Assembly (NCBI GenBank): GCA_910587105.1
Contig: CAJUMB010000052.1
Coordinates: forward strand, 1 to 25,428
Origin: an uncultured Lachnospiraceae bacterium
GTDB taxonomy: Bacteria > Bacillota > Clostridia > Lachnospirales > Lachnospiraceae
Length of the DNA stretch: 25,428 bases
Direction: 5' to 3'
Of the stretch, positions 1 to 6,374 are shown in pieces. The position numbers and the translations under genes are program-made. The notes beneath the pieces are model-generated. The model did not search any database. It worked only from the letters and a program-made list of their open reading frames with translations, and was not told the origin of the DNA. The number at the start of each line of letters is the position of its first letter. Within the stretch, counting starts at the first letter, position 1.

Positions 1-122
1 CGATAAATTTTCAGAAATATTACATATCGCTACGTATTTATAAGAATAACAGAGAAATTGTTTTATGATATAACATATCTCAACAAGTGCTTGTGACAAA
101 AAAGCAGAACGGAGGTATAATC

Positions 123-410
123 ATGAGAGCAACAAAGGCAAAAGGAAACATCGAAAAACAGATGCTTGTTGATACAAACGGTTTGCAAGAAATTAAAGCA
201 TTATTCCGATTTGCAGAGGATGGAACTATACCGGACTTTTCTGGGGCTCTGATGATGTGCTTTTCTTTCATATCGTCGCAGATGCAGAGAGACAAAGAAA
301 AGTATATTGAGATATGCGTAAAAAGGGCGGCGGCAGGCAGAAAGGGAGGAAAGCAAAAGAAGGCAAATCTAGCAAATGCTAATTGTGCTAAGCAAAATCA
401 AGCAAATTAA
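123..410 (+). CDS. DUF6291-like mobile-element protein, possibly truncated
   Basis: A 95-residue protein. ATG 123 is chosen over the upstream ATG at 87 because GGAGGT at 111-116 lies six bases before it. The block AEDGTIPDFSGALMMCFSFI, followed by MQRDKEKY and the basic KRAAAGRKGGKQKK, resembles the DUF6291 family common on phages and conjugative elements; function is unknown. The N-terminus is unlike the usual family start and may be replaced. The tail is Asn/Ala-rich. The reading frame continues past the TAA at 408-410 with ADNDTENDH before another stop, like the usual acidic family tail, so this stop may be premature. The family call is from memory of conserved residues. It sits among other relics of mobile DNA. 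Confidence 0.6.
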   Translation: MRATKAKGNIEKQMLVDTNGLQEIKALFRFAEDGTIPDFSGALMMCFSFISSQMQRDKEKYIEICVKRAAAGRKGGKQKKANLANANCAKQNQAN

Positions 411-448
411 GCTGATAATGATACTGAAAATGATCATTAAAAAAACAT

Positions 449-665
449 ATGGTCAATGTCATTGACCGAATATGTGACCTTTTGAACCAGGCAAAAGCGA
501 AAGCAGGAAACCGGGAGTAGCTGAAAGCCAAGGGGGCAGAATGGCATATTGAGGAAATATTTAAAGCCGGCGTGTCTATGGATGCTATAAAGGCAGCAGC
601 AGATCAGGCAGGGACTGTATAAGGGACGTTTTAAGAAACTGGAAGAAGAACGTCTGGAGGAATAA
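449..665 (+). pseudogene. Decayed small mobile-element gene, unrecognised
   Basis: ATG 449 opens a frame reading MVNVIDRICDLLNQAKAKAG and stops at TAG 518-520. The same frame continues coding-like as KGAEWHIEEIFKAGVSMDAI to about residue 55. A one-base shift near 614 then leads into LYKGRFKKLEEERLEE and TAA 663-665. Joined, this would be a helical protein of about 71 residues with one nonsense codon and one frameshift. I do not recognise the family. It lies just downstream of the DUF6291-like gene, which fits co-inherited, decayed phage or ICE cargo. The bases from here to the toxin promoter at 858 show only broken frames. Confidence 0.35.
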
Positions 666-857
666 GGGATAGCTGCAGAGAATCAGAAAGGACGCTTGTG
701 AGCTCATATCCCGGCTGTATGGATAAAGATAAATTCTACAAAACAGCTTTCAGAGGAACAAGCGTAGAAAAACAGCAGAAAGATTCAAGCGGAAATGAGA
801 AGAAAACGGACGATTTGACACAACCAAAAACTGTGAGAGAAAGCAGCATATTGTTAA

Positions 858-886
858 TTGTCCGACAAGGAAATGTGTGCTATACT
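858..886 (+). promoter_or_regulatory. Toxin mRNA promoter
   Basis: TTGTCC at 858-863, a 17-base spacer and TATACT at 881-886, preceded by TG in the extended -10 position. The predicted start is near 893. It matches the antisense promoter at 1181-1209 in design: both have GAAATGTG just upstream of the -10 and AAGCAT just after it. Confidence 0.7.
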
Positions 887-893
887 TTGAAGC

Positions 894-980
894 ATGGGAA
901 ACCATAGAGCCAAAGGCGGCTTTACCCCTCTTGTATTTTGCGGAGGGTTCAAGTAGCCCTCCAGACGAAAGAAAGGAGGG
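894..980 (+). promoter_or_regulatory. Toxin mRNA leader with switchable Shine-Dalgarno hairpin
   Basis: CCCTCC at 957-962 can pair with GGAGGG at 942-947, or instead with the toxin Shine-Dalgarno GGAGGG at 975-980. The two pairings are mutually exclusive, so the leader can switch between an open and a closed ribosome site. A 20-codon frame (ATG 894 to TAG 954-956, beginning MGNHRAKGGF) starts almost at the predicted +1. It could be a leaderless leader peptide, but its translation is speculative. Bases 896-928 are complementary to the 3' end of the same mRNA (1140-1167). Confidence 0.5.
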
Positions 981-987
981 CGATGCA

Positions 988-1083
988 ATGTATGTTACAT
1001 ATCAGGATTTAATCCAGATCGGTATACTCGTTGTCGCCCTTGCGAATTTGATTTATCAGATTTACAAGGGAAAAAAGAAATAG
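988..1083 (+). CDS. Putative holin-like type I toxin
   Basis: A 31-residue peptide, MYVTYQDLIQ followed by a hydrophobic helix (about residues 9-25) and a basic KGKKK tail. This is the layout of the holin-like toxin family (Hol_Tox, related to Fst/TxpA-type type I toxins), which insert in the cell membrane when over-produced. GGAGGG at 975-980 sets the ATG at 988; the ATG at 983 is out of frame. The gene has its own extended -10 promoter at 858-886. A convergent antisense RNA, transcribed from 1209 leftward, covers the 3' part of the mRNA and is the likely antitoxin. Toxicity is inferred from family and layout, not shown by the sequence. Confidence 0.72.
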   Translation: MYVTYQDLIQIGILVVALANLIYQIYKGKKK

Positions 1084-1109
1084 CCGCCACTACTGCAATA
1101 GTGACGGCT
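1071..1109 (-). terminator. Terminator of the antisense RNA
   Basis: AGCCGCCACTA (1082-1092) pairs with TAGTGACGGCT (1099-1109), with one mismatch in 11. On the minus strand it is followed by ATTTCTTTTTT. The T-run is on the minus side only. Confidence 0.65.
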
Positions 1110-1174
1110 GGCCTCATATGAGGTAGCTTATAACGATTTGGGGTAAAGCCGCTTCTATGGCTTTCCCTTTTTCT
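1073..1174 (-). ncRNA. Predicted antisense RNA antitoxin
   Basis: The minus-strand promoter at 1181-1209 predicts a start near 1174. The RNA would run leftward over the toxin mRNA 3' region and end at the hairpin 1082-1109 followed by a U-rich run (complement of 1071-1081). That gives about 100 nt. It overlaps the toxin mRNA tail and its terminator, and just reaches the toxin stop codon. Its 5' sequence nearly repeats the toxin mRNA 5' sequence. Confidence 0.6.
1145..1174 (+). terminator. Terminator of the toxin mRNA
   Basis: AAAGCC (1145-1150) pairs with GGCTTT (1159-1164), followed by CCCTTTTTCT. The same bases encode the 5' end of the antisense RNA, so the two transcripts overlap tail to head. 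Confidence 0.55.
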
Positions 1175-1180
1175 ATGCTT

Positions 1181-1209
1181 AATATAGCACATTTCACAGC
1201 AGGATTCAA
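1181..1209 (-). promoter_or_regulatory. Antisense RNA promoter
   Basis: Read on the minus strand: TTGAAT (complement of 1204-1209), 17 bases, TATATT (complement of 1181-1186) with TG in the extended -10 position. Both boxes are close to consensus and closer at the -35 than the toxin promoter. Confidence 0.7.
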
Positions 1210-1625
1210 GAGCCCAACACACGTTTACTATAATGTGATTGCAAAAGCCGCCTGCTGCCTTCTCATTCTCTTATCAGGCATTCCCCTGAATATCCGTTAC
1301 AAAAACACAGAGCCGCTATTTCGCATTTCAACGGCATAGGTGGTAAATTTTATCATGCAAGACAGTACAAACCCGATACGGGGCAAATAGGGCCTTGCTA
1401 GAGCGCTTCTGAATGGCGGCTGTCCTGTTTATTTCCCCTTACTCATGCACTTTTCATAGAGGAGTGGGGAAATTGAGGGAGTAAAGGACATTTTCCACCT
1501 GATAAACCGGAATTATGACGGCTATTCTTTATCGGGTTTTGCTTAATCCGTGTTCCACTATATCACCGTCCCATCATCAAAAACAAATTCAGCTCGGCAT
1601 GTTCCGCCCAATACTTCTGCAATTT
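1210..1625. other. Non-coding decayed stretch
   Basis: No intact gene is visible on either strand; frames are short and interrupted. A stretch around 1440-1590 looks faintly coding but carries stops in every frame. I see no RNA gene or clear repeat. It is read as degraded mobile-element DNA between the toxin locus and the integrase fragment. Confidence 0.4.
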
Positions 1626-1721
1626 GTGCAGGACTGCGATTTTGAGGACCGGACAATCAGCATAAACCATAATATGCTTTATAAACAGCATGAAGGAAAA
1701 TGCAGAATGTATATACGCTGA
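1626..1721 (+). pseudogene. Tyrosine recombinase (integrase) fragment
   Basis: The frame reads VQDCDFEDRTISINHNMLYK and continues QHEGKCRMYI before a stop at 1719-1721. The pattern D-CDFE-RTISINHN-LY matches the segment just after the first catalytic Arg region of Tn916-family and other Firmicute ICE integrases. About 30 residues of a protein of roughly 400 remain. The N-terminal domain, the catalytic Arg region and the C-terminal H-x-x-R and Tyr are missing. It marks the left part of this window as the relic of an integrated element. Confidence 0.5.
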
Positions 1722-1800
1722 AGCAACAGAGAGTACGAAAAAGGAATCTTTTGTAAACCTGGAGGGCAGGATAAAAATTTCATAGGATGGAGGCGGCACA

Positions 1801-2010
1801 ATGGATCATTTGATAGATTATATTCTGGACTATATGTATGCGGATAAAGAAGATTTTATAAACGAGTGGAAAAGCGGAAAATACAAGAAATTGAGTGATT
1901 GTCCAACCTTCCCATATGTGAAAGCCTGCTGCGATGCTATAACAATTTTTAACAGGCTGGACGGCAGATACAGCGGCATAACCCCGGCTTCTTTTATAGC
2001 TGATATATAG
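1801..2010 (+). CDS. Hypothetical 69-residue protein
   Basis: An acidic, Tyr- and Asp-rich protein beginning MDHLIDYILDYMYADKEDF. It has a clear ribosome site (GGAGG 1789-1793, seven bases before ATG 1801) and a strong terminator right after the stop, so it is probably a real single gene. I see no membrane segment, signal peptide or recognisable motif, and no family comes to mind. It lies in the decayed mobile-element zone after the integrase fragment and may be ICE cargo. A minus-strand frame over the same bases lacks these signals. Confidence 0.55.
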   Translation: MDHLIDYILDYMYADKEDFINEWKSGKYKKLSDCPTFPYVKACCDAITIFNRLDGRYSGITPASFIADI

Positions 2011-2017
2011 TGTGAGC

Positions 2018-2045
2018 ACCCCGGAGAAATCCGGGGTTATTTTAA
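2018..2045 (+). terminator. Rho-independent terminator
   Basis: CCCCGG (2019-2024) and CCGGGG (2031-2036) form a perfect stem, extended by an A-T pair, with loop AGAAAT and tail TTATTTT. It directly follows the small gene ending at 2010. Confidence 0.8.
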
Positions 2046-2183
2046 CCCATAATTTAACCCATTTCAAAATAAGCAGACGAAAACAGATAACATATACAAC
2101 GGGTGGTAATCTATGGAAAGCCGTTATTTATAGGAGGGATAAAGACAGACGAAAGCAGATAAAAATCGCCTGTTTCTTTTGGG

Positions 2184-2235
2184 AACGAAGTGGGTCATAC
2201 ATCTGGCAGAAAGCATTTTTAAGACACGATCTAAA
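2184..2235. mobile_element. Solo right end of the MITE-like element
   Basis: Bases 2188-2228 are identical over 41 positions to 7505-7545, the right part of the full element at 7386-7551, and end in the related ATCTAAAG. No left half is found upstream, so this is a truncated or recombined copy. Confidence 0.75.
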
Positions 2236-2290
2236 GAGCTGTAAATAAAAAACGACAAGTTGATTTTTTTACATATTTTGAAAAAACCTC

Positions 2291-2319
2291 TTGCAATTTT
2301 ATAAAATACATGGTAGTAT
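2291..2319 (+). promoter_or_regulatory. Promoter of the DUF3786-flavoprotein-sirtuin operon
   Basis: TTGCAA (2291-2296), 17-base AT-rich spacer, TAGTAT (2314-2319). The predicted start is near 2326, giving a leader of about 127 bases before ATG 2453. No other convincing promoter is seen before 7251. Confidence 0.6.
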
Positions 2320-2331
2320 TCTTTACATACT

Positions 2332-2350
2332 TGTTATTGATAAAATAACA
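2332..2350. promoter_or_regulatory. Inverted-repeat operator candidate
   Basis: TGTTATT (2332-2338), five bases, AATAACA (2344-2350): a perfect seven-base inverted repeat starting about six bases after the predicted transcript start, a place where a bound repressor would block transcription. It resembles the clostridial Rex site (TTGTTAA-N4-TTAACAA) but its spacing is one base longer, so a different repressor is equally possible. Confidence 0.45.
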
Positions 2351-2452
2351 TGAGCTGATAGATATTGAAAAATAAGTAAAAGCGGCCACTGGAAATAGAA
2401 CACCGCTGATAGGACATGACGGGAATAAAAAGTTGAAAAAGGGGATGGAAAA

Positions 2453-3094
2453 ATGAACTACACATCAAATTATGAAAAACAATGTGAGGATTGGAGACAG
2501 AAATTTCTAACTATGGATCAGGAGGATATCTGCAGGAGGCTTCCAGAGGTCAGGAAAACGGAGGATCACTTAATATTATGGCATTATGGACGAGAGTTCG
2601 CGGTTGACAGGAATGACGGGACAATTCAGGCTGTATCAGATGACAAGAAAGTGGATATTATGCCAAAATTGAATATCTATACACTTTTCTGGTATGCAAA
2701 AAAAGATGCAGTCCAAACAGGGGACTGGATACCTTTTCGAGATCTGAAGGATGCCGCGCCATTTGGAAAAGCATTTCAGCAAGGTATTTTGGAACCTTTA
2801 GCAGCTACATTTTCTGGACATGAGGAACGTTTGGATTCGGCGGTGAGGAGCCTGCGTGGAACACGTATATCGGCTGCTGGGTTTCAGATTTTTGCATTTT
2901 CCTGTATACCAGTAAAGTTAAACTTCTGGGATGCGGATGATGAGTTCCCCGCACAGGCGAATATGCTTTTTGACAGCAGTGCGACAGATTTTGATCATGT
3001 GGAGAGTATTGTGACGATAGCAACCGAAGCGCTTTACCAGCTGGCAGATGTTTCCGGACTGCCTATGAAAGGCAGCCCGTTTTTCCGTTTTTAA
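2453..3094 (+). CDS. DUF3786 domain-containing protein
   Basis: 213 residues. The C-terminal half has the DUF3786 pattern: FRDLKDAAPFGKAFQQGILEPL, then a Leu-Arg-Gly-Thr turn, then the acidic WDADDEFPAQANMLFDSSAT block (residues about 159-178) and a late HVESIVTIATEAL helix. The family is found in strict anaerobes beside redox and corrinoid genes; its biochemical role is not established. There is no signal peptide or membrane helix, so it should be cytosolic. It is the first gene of the operon, 133 bases after the predicted -10, and ten bases before the flavoprotein gene. AAGGGGA about 10 bases upstream is a modest ribosome site. Its position suggests a part in the function or assembly of the flavin/iron-sulfur module, which is inference. 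Confidence 0.7.
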   Translation: MNYTSNYEKQCEDWRQKFLTMDQEDICRRLPEVRKTEDHLILWHYGREFAVDRNDGTIQAVSDDKKVDIMPKLNIYTLFWYAKKDAVQTGDWIPFRDLKDAAPFGKAFQQGILEPLAATFSGHEERLDSAVRSLRGTRISAAGFQIFAFSCIPVKLNFWDADDEFPAQANMLFDSSATDFDHVESIVTIATEALYQLADVSGLPMKGSPFFRF

Positions 3095-3104
3095 GGAGGG
3101 CAAA

Positions 3105-4676
3105 ATGGGACAGTTGATCATTGTTGGGGCTGGACTGGCTGGATTGTCTGCTGCGGTCACGGCAGGAAGGATGGGGATAAAGAGTATCCTTATTTCTGAC
3201 CAGCCTTCAGAACGGGCACAATCTGTGCTTGCTCAGGGTGGAGTCAATGCAGCTCTGGATACGATGGGGGAAGAAGACAGTATAAAGGAACATTATAGGG
3301 ATAGTTTGAAATGTGGTTCTTATCTTGCTGATCCTGATGCTTTGGGTGGGATGACAGAAGCAGCGCCTTTGATACTGGAAGAATTAGCAGACATGGGGAT
3401 ACCATTTTGTAAAGCCGGGAACCAGATTATGCTTCGAAATATGGGAGGGCAAAAGAAAAAACGGACTGCATATGTGAAAAATGGTGTCGGGAAAATGATT
3501 ATGACAGCATTGATCGATGAAACGAGAAGATACGAATCCTATGGAATGATAGAACGCCTTTCGCATCATAAATTTTTAGAGCTTTATATAGAGGAAGATT
3601 GCAGGGGGTGTTTTGTCAGAGATACATATACTGAAAATGTCTGTTTTCTGGAGGGTACTGTTTTACTTGCCTGCGGTGGGTTGAATGGACTGTTTGGAGA
3701 GCTTATTACAGGGAGCAGGAATAATACCGGGGAAGCGGCGGCAGCCGTTTTTTGCCAGGGGGTAGAGATGGGAAATCTGGAATTTATCCAGTTCCATCCC
3801 ACCACGTTTCCTATTTGTGGAAAGCGATACCTGGTCAGTGAGGCGGCAAGAGGGGAAGGAGGCAGATTATTTATTCAAAAAAAGGGCAGCCCATGGTATT
3901 TTATGGAGGACAGATATCCAGAGTTTGGAAATCTGATGCCCAGGGATATTATGGCGAGGGAAATGTCCATGGTGTGCAGATGGGCAGATTGTGAACCACA
4001 AGTTTATCTAGATATGACAGGGATTGCACATACAATATGGAAAGAAAAATTAGCGGATATAAAAGCTGCGTGTATACATTATCTTCACAAGGACCCAGAA
4101 AAGGAATCCATTCCTGTGGAGCCAGGGATTCACTATTTCATGGGAGGAATATTGGTAGATAAGGACCACTGTACGAATATCAGGAATGTGTATGCTGCCG
4201 GAGAGTGTGCCTGCCAGTATCATGGCGCAAATCGTCTGGGTGGAAATTCCATACTCGGAGCAATTTACGGTGGAAAAATTGCCGTACAGAGTGCATCTGA
4301 AAGGCTTATGCATTGGAAAAAAATAAAAGAAGCACCCCAATGGCATTTAGAAGAGGAGTACGAAGATATGGGAGAAGTCAGCAGATATTTGCGGAAAGGT
4401 CTTGGTCTTATCCGTTCAGAGATAGAGATAGCCCAGGCGGCCGGAAAACTAGAAGCACTACTGGATGTGGTCCAAAGCAGAGGGATGAAAGGAAAACGTC
4501 TGCTGCTGGGACTGGCTATGTTGAGATCTGCATATGAGAGAAAAGAAAGCAGAGGCGCCCATTTCCGCTGTGATTATCCAGAGGAAAAGGAATCATACAG
4601 GAAAACAACCGTGGCGTCTTTGGATGGACAGAAGCTCAAAATAGAGTTTCGAGAGATAGGCGGAGGCGTGAAATGA
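3105..4676 (+). CDS. Fumarate reductase/succinate dehydrogenase-type flavoprotein
   Basis: 523 residues of the FrdA/SdhA/NadB superfamily, which oxidise or reduce C4 dicarboxylates at FAD. The Rossmann motif VGAGLAGLSAA is at residues 7-17 and AQGGVNAA at 43-50. The active-site set of fumarate reductase is present: FHPT with H231, EAARGEGG from E247, PRD with R280, HYFMGG with H343, and GANRLGGNS with R377. The end SRGAHFR is typical of the C-terminal helical domain. The His that binds FAD covalently in FrdA is replaced by Gln (RAQSVLAQGG, Q39), so FAD should be non-covalent, as in NadB and soluble reductases. NadB is less likely because the next gene is an FrdB-type partner and nadA/nadC are absent. 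Good ribosome site AAGGAGGG; the next gene overlaps by four bases. No membrane subunit is nearby, so the electron donor is unknown. Confidence 0.82.
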   Translation: MGQLIIVGAGLAGLSAAVTAGRMGIKSILISDQPSERAQSVLAQGGVNAALDTMGEEDSIKEHYRDSLKCGSYLADPDALGGMTEAAPLILEELADMGIPFCKAGNQIMLRNMGGQKKKRTAYVKNGVGKMIMTALIDETRRYESYGMIERLSHHKFLELYIEEDCRGCFVRDTYTENVCFLEGTVLLACGGLNGLFGELITGSRNNTGEAAAAVFCQGVEMGNLEFIQFHPTTFPICGKRYLVSEAARGEGGRLFIQKKGSPWYFMEDRYPEFGNLMPRDIMAREMSMVCRWADCEPQVYLDMTGIAHTIWKEKLADIKAACIHYLHKDPEKESIPVEPGIHYFMGGILVDKDHCTNIRNVYAAGECACQYHGANRLGGNSILGAIYGGKIAVQSASERLMHWKKIKEAPQWHLEEEYEDMGEVSRYLRKGLGLIRSEIEIAQAAGKLEALLDVVQSRGMKGKRLLLGLAMLRSAYERKESRGAHFRCDYPEEKESYRKTTVASLDGQKLKIEFREIGGGVK

Positions 4677-5437
4677 AGAAAAAAATGAAGATACTCCGTT
4701 ATGATAAAAGGGAAAAACAGTCTTTTTGGCAGACATTTCTTTACGAAACAGACGATGAAGAAGGGACGGTTGCAAAGGCATTAAATGATTTAAACCAGAA
4801 AGAAGAGTTAAAAGATATTGAAGGAAATCTGGCAAAACCCATTAAGTGGGAGTGCAGCTGTCTGCAGGCAAAATGCGGCGCCTGTGCAATGCTCATTGAC
4901 GGGATGCCTCAACTGGCCTGTGACACAAAATTAAATGCAGACACCAGAGACTGTATAGAATTAATGCCCTTGGAGAAATTTCCGGTGGTGGAAGATCTTA
5001 TTGTGGATAGGAAGGTGATGTTTTATAATCTGGAAAGACTGCGGGTGTGGATGGAGGATAAAACACAGATATCTATGGAAGATATAGAGAATGTGTCAGA
5101 AGCATCCAGATGTCTGCAGTGTGGATGCTGCCTGGAAATATGCACCAGTTTTTTTCCGGGAAGTGAATTTGCAGGAACAGCATCGCTGGTTCCTATGGCA
5201 AGAGTGTTGAGAAATCTTCCAAAAGACCGGGAAGAAGGGATGCAGAAAGCGTATCAAAAATATATTTTTGAAGGATGTGAAAAGTACAATGCCTGTCATC
5301 ATGTTTGTCCGGCAGGGATTGATATTGCAAGAATTATGGCTCATACTGATGCTGCTGCAGCGGCCTCAGAGACCAAGAGGAAGAATTTATCACTATTCCG
5401 GACAATTCCTAAGAAAGAGATTCGAGTAGATATTTAA
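4673..5437 (+). CDS. Fumarate reductase/succinate dehydrogenase-type iron-sulfur subunit
   Basis: 254 residues, close to FrdB length. An N-terminal ferredoxin-like domain carries 2Fe-2S ligands C63, C68, C71 and C83 (CLQAKCGAC, then 11 residues to Cys). The C-terminal domain has C147-x2-C150-x2-C153-x3-C157, then C202-x5-C208-x3-C212-Pro. This is the exact E. coli FrdB arrangement for one 4Fe-4S and one 3Fe-4S cluster. Extra Cys at 61 and 152 are not usual ligands. The gene overlaps the flavoprotein stop by four bases (ATGA), so a 1:1 complex is likely. It would relay electrons between FAD and a partner. In classical enzymes the 3Fe-4S cluster faces the quinone in the membrane anchor, but no anchor gene is present here. 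Confidence 0.85.
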   Translation: MKKKMKILRYDKREKQSFWQTFLYETDDEEGTVAKALNDLNQKEELKDIEGNLAKPIKWECSCLQAKCGACAMLIDGMPQLACDTKLNADTRDCIELMPLEKFPVVEDLIVDRKVMFYNLERLRVWMEDKTQISMEDIENVSEASRCLQCGCCLEICTSFFPGSEFAGTASLVPMARVLRNLPKDREEGMQKAYQKYIFEGCEKYNACHHVCPAGIDIARIMAHTDAAAAASETKRKNLSLFRTIPKKEIRVDI

Positions 5438-5483
5438 CAGTGAAAAAAACAGTTTGCAAATCAGAACGAAAGGAAAGACTGCT

Positions 5484-6374
5484 GTGTTTAAAGGAATGGA
5501 TAAAAAAATTTCCAAACGGGAACAACTTAAATTAATTTTACAGTGGATGGATGAGGCGGAGGCGGTTGTTATCGGCGGTGCCAGTGGTATGTCTACTGCC
5601 TGTGGTTTTGACTATTATACCCCCCACACTCCGTTCTTCAAAAAATATTTTTCGGATTTTGGGGAGATTTACCACGAGCCCAGCTGTTGGCAGCTGCTCT
5701 ACCATCGTTATCACAGCGATGAAGAACGGTGGGCTTATATGGCAAGGAGCGGCTGTGTTATGCTGGATCTGCCTGCAGGGCAGACTTATACAGATCTGCA
5801 CGCCTTGATTGATGACAAAGACCATTACATTATCACCACCAATCAGGATGCACAGTTTGCGAAAGTATTTGACCCTGACCGGATTTTTACGATTCAGGGA
5901 GATGCACATTGGATGCAGTGTTCCAGACGCTGTACAGAAGAAATTTATCCATCTGAGGAAACGCTCCAAAAATTAAATGCCAGTATTGCGGACGGAAAGC
6001 TGTCTGCGGAATTGGTGCCAAGATGCCCCGTATGCGGAAGCGTGATGGAGCCGTGGGTGAAGTCATTTATTTTCCAGTATGGGAGATACTGGAAAGAACA
6101 GGCAGTAAAATATAAAGCTTATTTGGAGAGCCATGCACACAAGAAAGTCCTCTTTCTGGCATTGGGAATTGGACGTATGACACCAGAATTTATCAAAATT
6201 CCCTTTATGAATATGACATACAGCCTGCCGGATGCAAGACTGGTTCTGATCAATAAGGGGGAGTCGGAACCGCTGGCAGAGATAGCCGGCAAAACGATTG
6301 CCCTGGATGCCGATATTTTGGAAACTCTTCACATGATGGTGGAAATGAAAAAGGAGGCTGTAAACTGTGCATGA
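5484..6374 (+). CDS. SirTM-type sirtuin, NAD-dependent
   Basis: 296 residues from GTG 5484, chosen for AGGAAAG six bases upstream; a TTG at 5454 (306 residues) and ATG 5496 are alternatives. The sequence matches macrodomain-linked class M sirtuins, which act as protein ADP-ribosyltransferases. The NAD loop is GGASGMSTACG (residues 31-41). TTNQDAQF places the conserved Asn and Asp at 120 and 122. IQGD carries Q138 where ordinary sirtuins have the catalytic His, as in SirTM. The zinc Cys are C146-x3-C150 and C181-x2-C184, and VLFLALGIGRMTPEFIKIPF is the typical C-terminal NAD-site strand. The canonical SirTM operon partners (macrodomain, GcvH-L, LplA2) are missing. It lies 46 bases after the iron-sulfur gene and overlaps the second sirtuin by eight bases. 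Confidence 0.78.
   Translation: MFKGMDKKISKREQLKLILQWMDEAEAVVIGGASGMSTACGFDYYTPHTPFFKKYFSDFGEIYHEPSCWQLLYHRYHSDEERWAYMARSGCVMLDLPAGQTYTDLHALIDDKDHYIITTNQDAQFAKVFDPDRIFTIQGDAHWMQCSRRCTEEIYPSEETLQKLNASIADGKLSAELVPRCPVCGSVMEPWVKSFIFQYGRYWKEQAVKYKAYLESHAHKKVLFLALGIGRMTPEFIKIPFMNMTYSLPDARLVLINKGESEPLAEIAGKTIALDADILETLHMMVEMKKEAVNCA

Noticed and set aside
1397..1413. CTAGAGCG followed by CTTCTGAA as another MITE-like left end
   Set aside because: Only the first eight bases and a short downstream block agree, and no further arm similarity follows; chance or extreme decay cannot be told apart.
2071..2161. Direct repeats GCAGACGAAAACAGATA and ACAGACGAAAGCAGATA as attachment sites
   Set aside because: The match is short and imperfect, in AT-rich decayed DNA, with no recombinase gene or element between the copies.
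3105..4676. L-aspartate oxidase (NadB) as the identity of the flavoprotein
   Set aside because: The fold and non-covalent FAD would fit, but an FrdB-type iron-sulfur partner follows with a four-base overlap and no nadA or nadC is present, so a fumarate-reductase-like complex is better supported.
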